The notes beneath the pieces were generated by a model. The model made no database searches. It was not told where the DNA came from and saw only the letters and a program-made list of their open reading frames with translations. Shown piece by piece: positions 8,554 to 19,432 of a stretch of DNA of 64,000 nt (position 1 is the first letter of the stretch; each line of letters opens with the position of its first letter). Position numbers and translations under genes: made by a program. Source of the DNA: Planctomycetota bacterium (GTDB lineage: Bacteria > Planctomycetota > UBA1135 > UBA2386); contig JACKIC010000009.1 of assembly GCA_020638655.1 (NCBI GenBank), positions 186,001 to 250,000 on the forward strand. The letters run 5' to 3'.

Positions 8554-9231
8554 ATGAAACGGCACGACAAGGCGGCGCGCATCCAGGCGATCCTGGACGA
8601 GCACTTCCCGCGGCCCGCGGTGCCGCTCGATCACGCCGATCCGTTCACGCTGCTGGTCGCGGTGCTGCTGTCGGCGCAGTGCACCGACGCGCGCGTCAAC
8701 CAGGTCACGCCGGCCCTGTTCGCGCGCGCCGCGACGCCGGCGCAGATGGCCGAACTGCCCGTGGCGACGATCCGTGCGATCATCCGCCCGTGCGGGCTGT
8801 CGCCGCAGAAGGCCAAGGCGATCGCCGGGTTGTCGCGCATCCTGCTCGACGAACACGACGGCGCGGTGCCGCGCGAGATGGCGGCGCTCGAGCGCCTGCC
8901 AGGGGTCGGCCACAAGACCGCGAGCGTGGTGCTGGCGCAGGCGTTCGGCGAGCCCACGTTCCCGGTCGACACCCACATCCACCGGCTGGCCTGGCGCTGG
9001 GGGCTGTCCTCGGGCAAGAGCGTCGAGCAGACCGAGCGCGACCTGCGGCGCACCTTCGCGCGCGAGCACTGGAACCTGCTGCACCTGCAGATCATCTACT
9101 TCGGCCGCGCCTTCTGCCCCGCGGTCGGCCACGTCGTCGGCGCGTGCCCGATCTGCAACTGGGCGATGAGCAAGGCGCGCGCGGCTGCCGAGGCGAGGCG
9201 GCGGCGCCGGCCCCGTCCCGCGGAGCAGTGA
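8554..9231 (+). CDS. nth: Endonuclease III (DNA glycosylase/AP lyase)
   Basis: A 225-aa base-excision-repair enzyme that removes oxidised pyrimidines and cleaves the abasic strand. The helix-hairpin-helix LPGVGHKTAS contains the catalytic lysine K121, and PVDTHIHR supplies the catalytic aspartate D139. The C-terminal cluster loop is unusual: cysteines are at 188, 198 and 201 (C-x9-C-x2-C), and no fourth cysteine follows, whereas the classical pattern is C-x6-C-x2-C-x5-C. Either the 4Fe-4S cluster uses another ligand or it is absent. The basic tail EARRRRRPRPAEQ may aid DNA binding. Confidence 0.95.
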   Translation: MKRHDKAARIQAILDEHFPRPAVPLDHADPFTLLVAVLLSAQCTDARVNQVTPALFARAATPAQMAELPVATIRAIIRPCGLSPQKAKAIAGLSRILLDEHDGAVPREMAALERLPGVGHKTASVVLAQAFGEPTFPVDTHIHRLAWRWGLSSGKSVEQTERDLRRTFAREHWNLLHLQIIYFGRAFCPAVGHVVGACPICNWAMSKARAAAEARRRRRPRPAEQ

Positions 9232-9252
9232 CCGGAGACGCTGCAGGTCGGG

Positions 9253-11016
9253 TCAGCGCCGCCAGTCCCTGACGATCTGCTGCGCGCCGTTGCCGACCTG
9301 GGTGCGCGTCGGGGTGCATGCGGTCTGCACCCACCAGGTCGCGCTCGGGTCGTCGAGCAGGGGGAACTCGAGCAGTCCGCTGCTGTCGCTGACGAAGCGC
9401 TGCGCCAGTCTCCTGCTGATGCCCGGCAGCAGCGGGCCCCAGATCTGCTGTGCGGCGTCGCCAGCGAGCCAGACGCGGCTACTGGAGACGCTGAGGTCGC
9501 TCACGGTCGCCCCGGCGATCGCGTTGTTCTTGGCGTCGGCGAACTGCAGCCGGCCCTTCGCGGTCCCGCGACACCGGACCGTGATGTCCAGCGTGCGCGA
9601 CGCCTTCTCCCGATGCGCCGGGATGTCGAGACGCAGCCACCGATCCGCATCCGCGAACAAGAGAAACCAACGATCGCCGCCGAGCAGGCGTTCGCAGCGG
9701 CCCGCCTGATCGGTGCTGATCGGCGCGCGCAGCTTGACGGCGTTGGCGCCGCCGACCGGCACGATCACCCCGGCCAGGCCGGTCGCGGGGCCGCCGCCCT
9801 CGTCGAGCACCTGCAGCGACAGCCGCCGCAGACACTCGAGGTTCAGCTTGCTGACCGCGCCCGAAGACCAGTCGATGCGCACGAACGCCTCGGGCCGATC
9901 GCCGTTGGCGGCGATCTGCACCATGGCCTGGGCTGGGTCCGTGCGCAGCGGCAACGCAGCCATGCCGGCGCCGTCGGAGCGCACGCTCACGGCGCGTTCA
10001 CAGGTGGCGCCGGCGTTGAACACCGCGACCACCTGCAGCAGCGCGCCGGGGACCGCCGCGCCGTCGCGCAACACCTGCAGGTGGGCCGCGGGCTGCAGTT
10101 CGAGCGGCATGGTCTGCTCGCCGCAACCGGGCCGGCGGCGGTCGACCACGAACACCTCGCCGGAGAGGGACTCCTGCAGCAGCGCCGCCGCAAAACCGTC
10201 GCGGCGCACTTCGAGCACGAGCCCCGAGTTCCGCAGCTGCGGCACGACGCAGAGCACCCGCCCGTCTGCGTCGGTGTGGCCGACCAGCCGTTCGCGCGGC
10301 AGCGGGTCGCGGTCGAACAGTCCGGTGCAGACCGTGCCCACCGGGTTGTCGACGATGTGGAACACCGCAGCGCCCGCGACCGGACGGCCGCTCGGATCGA
10401 ACACCTGCAGCTGTCGCACCATCGGCGCCGGCAGGTCGAACGGCGGCTCGGCGAGCTCGGCGGCCAGGCGCTGCTGGGCGACGATGCCGCCGGCCGAATC
10501 TATCGCGTAGGCGATCAGGTCGCGCGGCAGCGGCGGCACCACCCCGTCTTCGCCGAGGTCGAAGCGCACCGCGTTGGCGCTGGCCGGTCCGACCTGCAGC
10601 CGCAAGGGACCGCGCGCATTCCATGCGGCCAGGCCCGCGCAGCGCAGGTGTCGCGCACCGACCGAGCTGCCGCAGCGCAGCTGCGCACGCCCCCCGGCGG
10701 CGACGTCTTCGAGAACGGGGCTGACCAGCGTGGCGCCGTCGTCGCCACGGTGCATGGCCCAGGCCGAATACACCTGCTGTGGCAGCAGCTTGGCGATGAA
10801 GTAGCCGCGCGCGTCGCTGACGGCGCGCACGACGTCGACATCGGCGCCGCCTGCGGACCCGTAGGCCGTGTGCGCGAGGGTCACCTCGGCGCCGGCGAGC
10901 GGCTCACCGGCCGCGCCCAGGACAACCCCGACCAGCGGGCGCCGTGCCTGCGCCGTCGCCGTTCCGAGGACCAGCGCGAACACCGACAACCACCCCGCCG
11001 CACGCGCTCCATGCAT
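9253..11016 (-). CDS. Secreted carboxypeptidase-regulatory-like domain protein
   Basis: A 587-aa protein starting MHGARAAGWLSVFALVLGTA, a signal peptide cleaved near AQA. It begins with a carboxypeptidase-regulatory-like beta-sandwich (PLVGVVLGAAGEPLAGAEV...SDARGYFIAKLL) and has several further segments with similar G-x-P-x-x-G-A-x-V spacing, for example GAAVPGALLQVV and NAIAGATVSDL. No peptidase motif is present. The length and repeated fold suggest a structural or adhesive extracellular protein. The ATG chosen is the first with a signal peptide; an open frame continues 36 codons upstream. An 11-base G-tract (coding strand) lies 40 bp before the start. Confidence 0.7.
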   Translation of the reverse strand: MHGARAAGWLSVFALVLGTATAQARRPLVGVVLGAAGEPLAGAEVTLAHTAYGSAGGADVDVVRAVSDARGYFIAKLLPQQVYSAWAMHRGDDGATLVSPVLEDVAAGGRAQLRCGSSVGARHLRCAGLAAWNARGPLRLQVGPASANAVRFDLGEDGVVPPLPRDLIAYAIDSAGGIVAQQRLAAELAEPPFDLPAPMVRQLQVFDPSGRPVAGAAVFHIVDNPVGTVCTGLFDRDPLPRERLVGHTDADGRVLCVVPQLRNSGLVLEVRRDGFAAALLQESLSGEVFVVDRRRPGCGEQTMPLELQPAAHLQVLRDGAAVPGALLQVVAVFNAGATCERAVSVRSDGAGMAALPLRTDPAQAMVQIAANGDRPEAFVRIDWSSGAVSKLNLECLRRLSLQVLDEGGGPATGLAGVIVPVGGANAVKLRAPISTDQAGRCERLLGGDRWFLLFADADRWLRLDIPAHREKASRTLDITVRCRGTAKGRLQFADAKNNAIAGATVSDLSVSSSRVWLAGDAAQQIWGPLLPGISRRLAQRFVSDSSGLLEFPLLDDPSATWWVQTACTPTRTQVGNGAQQIVRDWRR

Positions 11017-11056
11017 GGCGGCCCATTGCAGGGCATCGCCGGCGAGCCGGCAAGGT

Positions 11057-11067
11057 CCCCCCCCCCC
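11057..11067. repeat. Homopolymer tract of 11 C (G on the coding strand)
   Basis: Eleven consecutive C residues on the plus strand lie in the 55-bp gap between the cytochrome lipoprotein stop and the start of the downstream secreted protein. It is the longest homopolymer I noticed in the window. It is also a likely place for sequencing length error. Confidence 0.85.
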
Positions 11068-11071
11068 ACGG

Positions 11072-11383
11072 TCACGAACTGGCCCAGACCGCGCGCAGGT
11101 AGGCTTCGAGGTCGCCCTGCTCACGGGCCGTGAGACCCGACTTGTCGACCATGCGCGGCAGCACCTCGCGCCATTGCTCGCGCGACAGCCCGAGCGGATG
11201 GACCGGCGCGTGGCACGCCGTGCATTCGCCGAGCATCAGGTCGTAGCCGCGCCGCACCTGCTCGGGCGGCACCCCCAGGTCGGCAGCGGCGCGCAACAGG
11301 TTGTTGTCGACGAGCGGCAGGGTCTGGCAGCTGCCCACGGCGAGCAGCACCACCGCGACCATCAGGACCGCACGTCGGAACAT
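11072..11383 (-). CDS. Small c-type cytochrome lipoprotein
   Basis: A 103-aa protein with an N-terminal lipoprotein signal (MFRRAVLMVAVVLLAVGSC, lipidated at C19) and one haem c motif, CTACH at residues 54-58. A methionine near residue 79 in LPRMVDK could be the distal haem ligand. The fold length fits a minimal class I cytochrome c. It sits in the periplasm, anchored to a membrane. Its ATG overlaps the TGA of the beta-barrel gene upstream (TGATG), so the two are co-translated and may function together. Confidence 0.8.
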   Translation of the reverse strand: MFRRAVLMVAVVLLAVGSCQTLPLVDNNLLRAAADLGVPPEQVRRGYDLMLGECTACHAPVHPLGLSREQWREVLPRMVDKSGLTAREQGDLEAYLRAVWASS

Positions 11384-12183
11384 CAGAAGTCGAGCTCGAA
11401 GATCAGGCGCAGCACGAACGACGGTTCGTCGTCGTCGCCCGAGAGCAGGAACATCGGCGTCGCACCGAGCGCCCACTCGTGGCCGTGATAGGCGAAGTTA
11501 GGGCCGAGGTAGACGTTCTGCGTGGCGCCGGTCTCCCAGTCCGGCAACGGGATCTCCCAAGCCAGCTCGGCGCCGAGGTAGCGCGTCGGGTCGAGCTCGC
11601 GGCTGATGCCGAAGGTGTTGCGGATCTCGCCTTCGCTCTCCTCGTACTCGAAGGTCTTCTCGCCCTCGAACGCGGTCGTCAGCTGGAAGTTGTAGGCGAA
11701 CTCCCAGCGGTCCACGACCTTGTCGACCAGCAGCGTGTTCTTCCACTCCAGCTCGCGCGAACCGAACTCCAACTCGGTCTTGACCCCGAACCCGAGCAGA
11801 TCGGTGCGCGGATCGCTGAGCCGCACCTTGAGCTCGACCCCGGTGGCGTCGAACTTCGTCGCCTGCGTGGTCGCGCTGTCCTCGTAGTGCCACTCGGCGA
11901 GATCGACCGCGAGGTGCACGGTCTCCGAGAGCCCGTACTCGAGCTCGTGCTTGAAGTCGAAGCGCGTGTAGCCGCTGTCGTTCTCGGTGCCGGACTTCCA
12001 GTCGATCCACTGCTCGTACTCGAAGTGCCCGGGCGGCGCGCCGTGCAAGGTCTCCTCGACGAACGTGAATCGCCGGTCGATCGGCCGCACGGAGTATTCC
12101 TCCGTCTGGGCGGTGAGGCCCGCGGCACAGGATGCCAGGGCGACGGCGGACAGGAGGCGGCGGGCAGAGGAGCTTCGGTGCAT
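11383..12183 (-). CDS. Predicted outer-membrane beta-barrel protein (DUF6662-like)
   Basis: A 266-aa protein with a signal peptide (MHRSSSARRLLSAVALASCA, cleaved near AQT). After a short EEYSVRPIDRRFTFVEETL linker, it consists of alternating amphipathic strands, for example FKHELEYGLSETVHLAVDL and FGVKTELEFGSRELEWKNTL. It ends in a terminal aromatic strand (FVLRLIFELDF), as outer-membrane barrels do. Many Asp/Glu-rich turns are present. Resemblance to DUF6662 is from memory and uncertain. It is coupled to the following cytochrome lipoprotein; whether the two form an electron-transfer unit is speculation. Confidence 0.65.
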   Translation of the reverse strand: MHRSSSARRLLSAVALASCAAGLTAQTEEYSVRPIDRRFTFVEETLHGAPPGHFEYEQWIDWKSGTENDSGYTRFDFKHELEYGLSETVHLAVDLAEWHYEDSATTQATKFDATGVELKVRLSDPRTDLLGFGVKTELEFGSRELEWKNTLLVDKVVDRWEFAYNFQLTTAFEGEKTFEYEESEGEIRNTFGISRELDPTRYLGAELAWEIPLPDWETGATQNVYLGPNFAYHGHEWALGATPMFLLSGDDDEPSFVLRLIFELDF

Positions 12184-12262
12184 GGCGGGGTCGGGGAGGC
12201 GGGCGCCAGACGCTAGCGAACGAGCGCCGCCTTGCCGAGAGGGCAACACCTGACCTGCACCG

Positions 12263-14884
<2,622 letters not shown>

Positions 14885-14904
14885 GGCACCGGTTGTAGGG
14901 TGCC
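14885..14904 (-). promoter_or_regulatory. Hairpin abutting the lon start codon
   Basis: On the lon strand GGCACC (14904-14899), an 8-base loop and GGTGCC (14890-14885) form a 6-bp hairpin. Its last base immediately precedes the lon ATG at 14884. No Shine-Dalgarno sequence is visible, so the hairpin occupies the ribosome entry region. A role in translational control is inferred. Confidence 0.4.
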
Positions 14905-14962
14905 GGCGCGGCGAGGGGAAGACATCGCCCTGCGGCGTACCTGCCCACCAGGACCCAGGTCA

Positions 14963-14976
14963 CGGGCGCACGCCCG
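14963..14976. repeat. Short perfect palindrome in the lon upstream region
   Basis: CGGGCG CA CGCCCG is a 6-bp inverted repeat with a two-base centre. On the lon strand it is preceded by TGTTTTCTTTTC, so it is not placed as a terminator stem for that strand. It belongs to the palindrome-filled region 14885-15268. Confidence 0.5.
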
Positions 14977-14988
14977 GAAAAGAAAACA

Positions 14989-15092
14989 GGGCGCATGGCC
15001 CCCACGCGACTTTGCGTGGAGCCGTCCCTCTCGTTCCCTTGCCTGCCCCAAGTTGGAGGAACGAAAGGCACGGCCAGGTAGGCCATGCGCCC
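14989..15092 (-). other. Structured element E1 upstream of lon (multibranch palindrome)
   Basis: An outer perfect 12-bp stem (14989-15000 GGGCGCATGGCC with 15081-15092) encloses two hairpins. The first is a 6-bp hairpin CCACGC/GCGTGG (15002-15007 with 15014-15019). The second is a long hairpin: GCCGT/ACGGC (15021-15025 with 15070-15074), CCT/AGG, then TCGTTCC/GGAACGA (15031-15037 with 15058-15064). The apical loop 15038-15057 contains TTGCCTGCCCCAAGTTGG. On the minus strand the outer stem is followed at once by TGTTTTCTTTT, which suits a transcript ending there. Element E2 next to it has the same layout and loop core with different stem sequences. The function is unknown. Confidence 0.7.
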
Positions 15093-15102
15093 GAATAAGG
15101 GT

Positions 15103-15201
15103 CGAGTGCACGGGCCGCGCAACGCACGCGGCATCACGAGGTCGACTCCTTTGCCTGCCCCAAGTAGGGGAGTCGACGCCATGACCGTCTCCGTGCACTC
15201 G
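15103..15201 (-). other. Structured element E2 upstream of lon (multibranch palindrome)
   Basis: An outer perfect 11-bp stem (15103-15113 CGAGTGCACGG with 15191-15201) encloses a 6-bp hairpin GCCGCG/CGCGGC (15114-15119 with 15127-15132) and a 9-bp hairpin GTCGACTCC/GGAGTCGAC (15141-15149 with 15169-15177). The apical loop of the 9-bp hairpin contains TTTGCCTGCCCCAAGTAGG. The layout is the same as E1, and the loop core TTGCCTGCCCCAAGT is identical, while every stem differs. That is what compensatory change in a structured RNA or cruciform DNA would give. Orientation is assumed to follow lon. Confidence 0.7.
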
Positions 15202-15268
15202 TTTGCGCGACCACCGCGTGAGCGAAGGGCGCGCAAAAGAATGCGGTTGTTCGGCGCGAGCGCCGAAC
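15202..15268. repeat. Two further palindromes adjoining E2
   Basis: TTTGCGCG (15202-15209) pairs with CGCGCAAA (15230-15237) and starts one base after E2 ends. GTTCGGCG CGAG CGCCGAAC (15249-15268) is an 8-bp stem with a four-base loop. Neither contains the E1/E2 core. Together with the elements above they fill nearly the whole 431-bp gap between lon and the gene at 15316-17151. I see no open reading frame there with plausible protein content. Confidence 0.6.
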
Positions 15269-15315
15269 GGGTCTGGATTGTGGGAAAGAGCAGCGGCGGG
15301 GACGCCGGATAACGG

Positions 15316-17151
15316 CTACCGCGCCGACAACACACGGATTCGCAACACGGCCCCATCGGCGCGCGGTTGCACGTCGAGGTAACCGGTGTGGCGCTGTGGA
15401 ATGCGAGACAGATCGATGGCCGCAGCGCCGTCGCGACTGACGAGTTGGTTGGTGATGCGCTCGAACAGCGGCCGCAGGTCGACGTCGAACAGCCCCGCGA
15501 CCTTGTCGCCGCCGATCGCCGCCACGGCCTTGTTGACCGCTGCGTCGCGCTTGCCGCGCGTGCGCGCGCTGCGCCGATACTCGTCGAGCACCACGTTCAT
15601 CGTGTCGGCGTCCGCGCCGAGCAGCACCGTGTCTTCGAAGACCGCGACGAACACCGGCACGTCCTCGGGGCGTTCGCGGCCAGGGCCGGGACCGGGACCG
15701 GGACCAGGAGGACCGGGCTCGTCGCGACCCCCACCATCGCGGCCGCCGCCTTCACGACCATCGTCGCGCCGACGCATGCCGTGACGGTGATGCAGTTCGA
15801 GCACCTCGGCGCCGTTGCGGCCGCGAGCTGGCAGCAGCTTGCCGCTGCCGTGGCTCTCGACCGAGCGCCGCAGATCTGCGAACAGGGCGCTCGCGGCCTG
15901 CTTGCTCTTGGCGCGCAGCGAATAGACCGAGACGATCTCGGGCGCGCCGTCCGCTTCGCGGAACAGCAGCTGCACCGTGCCGCCCGTGCCGAGCCGGCCG
16001 AGCACCTTGCGCTCGAAGTCGAGCCCGAAGTCGTCGAAGGCGTGACCGAGTTCGTGCAGCATGCGCGCGCCGCGCGGCGACCGCTGCGCGATCTGCGCCA
16101 GGTCCACGGCCATCACGATGCCGCCCAGGCCGCCCGGCGGCAGCGTCGACAACAGCGAGCGCGCCGGCACCGACTCCGCCGCCGCGAACCAACCGTCGAA
16201 CTGCGAGCCGCGACCGCCGCCGGCCGGCACTTCGAAGTCGAGCAGCAGCGTGCCGGTGAAGTCCGCGTCATCGCCCGCGAGCGCGGCCATCACCGTGCGC
16301 GCGTTGTCGAGGCCACTCCAGGAGAGCACCGCCTGCGGCACACCTTCGCTGCTCGCCTGCAAGCGGCGGCTGAGCCGCTGCCAGTCGCCGTAGAGCATCA
16401 ACGAGCCGGGGCCAGCCGCCAGCTGCGCCTTGAGCTGGTTGAAGCGCGGGTCTGCGGAAAGCACGCGGCGGATCGGCGTCGCCGAGGTCACCTCGGGCGC
16501 CGGCGCGAGCAGTTCCTGCATCGCCGTGCCATCGTTGGCCACGATCAGGTCGTCACCGACGACCGCGAGCTCGACCCGGCCGCCGATCTCGTCGCGCGAC
16601 ACGCCATCGGCCTCGCGCAGGCTGTAGGTCTGGGTCTCGCCGAGGCGTCGCTGCGGCGCCGCGAGGTCCGGCCCCGCGAGCAGTTCGGACATGCGCCCGG
16701 CCTCGTTGCGCTGCAGGCGCGCGCGCAGCACGAGCAGGGGCTGCCCCCCGTTCGGCACGACGCCGGTCAAGGCGAGTTCGACGTCGCCGGCGCTGCGCGC
16801 CAGCACCCCACGCACGAGCGCCAGCGCGCGGCCCGCCGAATCGCGCGGGGCGGAGTTCCCTTCCTTGCCCAACAACGAATCGAAGGCGGGGTCCGCGAGC
16901 AGACGGTGCACAGGTCCGGCGCTCTCACCGCTCTTGGCCGGATCGGCCTCGAGCGACAGGTAGAGCATCGGAGCCTCGATCCGATCGACGAGCCGCACCG
17001 GCCTCGTGGCCGCGCCCGATGTCGCCGCGCCCTGCGCGCATGCCAGCGCCGGCACGAGGCCGGCGGACACGACGAGCAGCAGCGGGAGGGAGAGGTGCAC
17101 GACGTCCCGGAATGCAACGGCGGTGCCAACGATGCCGCGGCAGCAGGTCAT
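15316..17151 (-). CDS. Large secreted protein of unknown function (DUF3352-like)
   Basis: A 611-aa exported protein. The start is taken at ATG 17151 (MTCCRGIV...), giving a long signal peptide with core HLSLPLLLVVSAGLVPALA; a GTG a few codons later would give a more usual length. The body alternates segments such as PMLYLSLEADP, ELAVVGDDLIVAND and GIVMAVDLAQIAQ. This layout resembles proteins of the DUF3352 type, and the protein at 39501-41297 has the same organisation. A low-complexity insert of Gly/Asp/Arg and repeated GP units (about 15674-15720) interrupts it. No catalytic motif was recognised. Confidence 0.65.
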   Translation of the reverse strand: MTCCRGIVGTAVAFRDVVHLSLPLLLVVSAGLVPALACAQGAATSGAATRPVRLVDRIEAPMLYLSLEADPAKSGESAGPVHRLLADPAFDSLLGKEGNSAPRDSAGRALALVRGVLARSAGDVELALTGVVPNGGQPLLVLRARLQRNEAGRMSELLAGPDLAAPQRRLGETQTYSLREADGVSRDEIGGRVELAVVGDDLIVANDGTAMQELLAPAPEVTSATPIRRVLSADPRFNQLKAQLAAGPGSLMLYGDWQRLSRRLQASSEGVPQAVLSWSGLDNARTVMAALAGDDADFTGTLLLDFEVPAGGGRGSQFDGWFAAAESVPARSLLSTLPPGGLGGIVMAVDLAQIAQRSPRGARMLHELGHAFDDFGLDFERKVLGRLGTGGTVQLLFREADGAPEIVSVYSLRAKSKQAASALFADLRRSVESHGSGKLLPARGRNGAEVLELHHRHGMRRRDDGREGGGRDGGGRDEPGPPGPGPGPGPGRERPEDVPVFVAVFEDTVLLGADADTMNVVLDEYRRSARTRGKRDAAVNKAVAAIGGDKVAGLFDVDLRPLFERITNQLVSRDGAAAIDLSRIPQRHTGYLDVQPRADGAVLRIRVLSAR

Positions 17152-17292
17152 TTCATTTGAATGACTTACGAAGCCCAATGCTGGACGGCGCAACGTTGGG
17201 CCAGGGCACAGGTGTTCAATTCCTGAACAACCGGACCCGACTGCTGGCTTGCGTGGGGCTGGACCGGGGGCGCGAATCCGTGCCGACGCGGG

Positions 17293-18878
<1,586 letters not shown>

Positions 18879-18882
<4 letters not shown>

Positions 18883-19238
18883 CGGCGGGCGCCGCCTTCG
18901 ATCGCCGCGGCCAGGGCGCGCAACACCAAGGCCTCGGCGTGACGCTCGTGGGCGGCGAGTCCACCGTGCCGCGCGACCTCCTGCTGCAGGAGCGCGCCGC
19001 AGGCCGCGGTCTCGGCGCCGGGCAGGACCTTGGCAGCCAATGCCGCGATCGCCGTCGACGCCGGGCACGCTGCGGCCTGCCAGCGCAGGTCGCGCACCCG
19101 GCCCGCCTCGAGTTGCACGTGCACGATCACTTCGTCGCCGCACGACGGGTGCTCCGCGCGCCCCACCAGGACGTCGGGCCCCTGCAGCTCCCCCGCGCCG
19201 TCACCGCGCAGCAGGAGCTCTCTGAGGGCGGGCAACAT
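18879..19238 (-). CDS. SufU/NifU-like iron-sulfur scaffold homologue lacking one cysteine
   Basis: A 119-aa protein with the IscU/SufU N-terminal fold: HPSCGDEVIVHV (C33) and WQAAACPASTAIAAL (C58). In true scaffolds a third cysteine sits about 43 residues later in an RxxC-x-x-L context. Here that position reads HAEALVLRAL, and the only other cysteine, C80, is elsewhere, so cluster assembly as in classical SufU is doubtful. It ends in an ATGA overlap with the sigma-54 activator gene and starts eight bases after the small lipoprotein gene. No sufS/sufB genes are in the window. Confidence 0.75.
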
Positions 19239-19246
19239 CGACGACC

Positions 19247-19432
19247 TCAGGGATGATCCAGCGTGGCGCTCAGCGGCGCGTCGGGCGCGCGCTCCGTCGA
19301 GGGCGCCGCGCGATCGATCCAGGTGAACTCGTTGGCGAGCAGGTTGCAGCCCGCGCAGCCCAGGGCCAGGGTGAGCATGACCGCGGCGCGCAGGATCGCG
19401 GGGCGCAGCGCCACGAGTCGGCCGCGCCTCAC
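19247..19432 (-). CDS. Tiny lipoprotein coupled to lysA
   Basis: A 61-aa protein starting at a GTG that overlaps the lysA stop (GTGA). A basic N-terminus, hydrophobic stretch (ILRAAVMLTLALG) and cysteines at CAGC suggest a lipoprotein signal, with lipidation at C29; the -3 residue is cysteine, which is unusual. The mature part is only ~32 residues (NLLANEFTWIDRAAP...). Proteobacteria often carry a small lipoprotein (LptM/YifL) next to lysA, but the characteristic GxKGPLYLP motif is absent here, so homology is not claimed. The call rests on the coupled start and the signal sequence. Confidence 0.55.
   Translation of the reverse strand: MRRGRLVALRPAILRAAVMLTLALGCAGCNLLANEFTWIDRAAPSTERAPDAPLSATLDHP

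Noticed and set aside
11209..11227. TGGCACGCCGTGCA resembling a sigma-54 promoter
   Set aside because: The GG/GC spacing is one base short and it lies inside the cytochrome gene (CTACH region).
15085..15312. Short open frames in the lon upstream region
   Set aside because: They run through palindromic stems and loops, differ between E1 and E2 and have no plausible protein features.
15674..15720. GGACCG-type repeats that could be read as a repeat array
   Set aside because: They encode a Gly-Pro low-complexity stretch within a secreted protein; there are no spacers, so it is not CRISPR-like.
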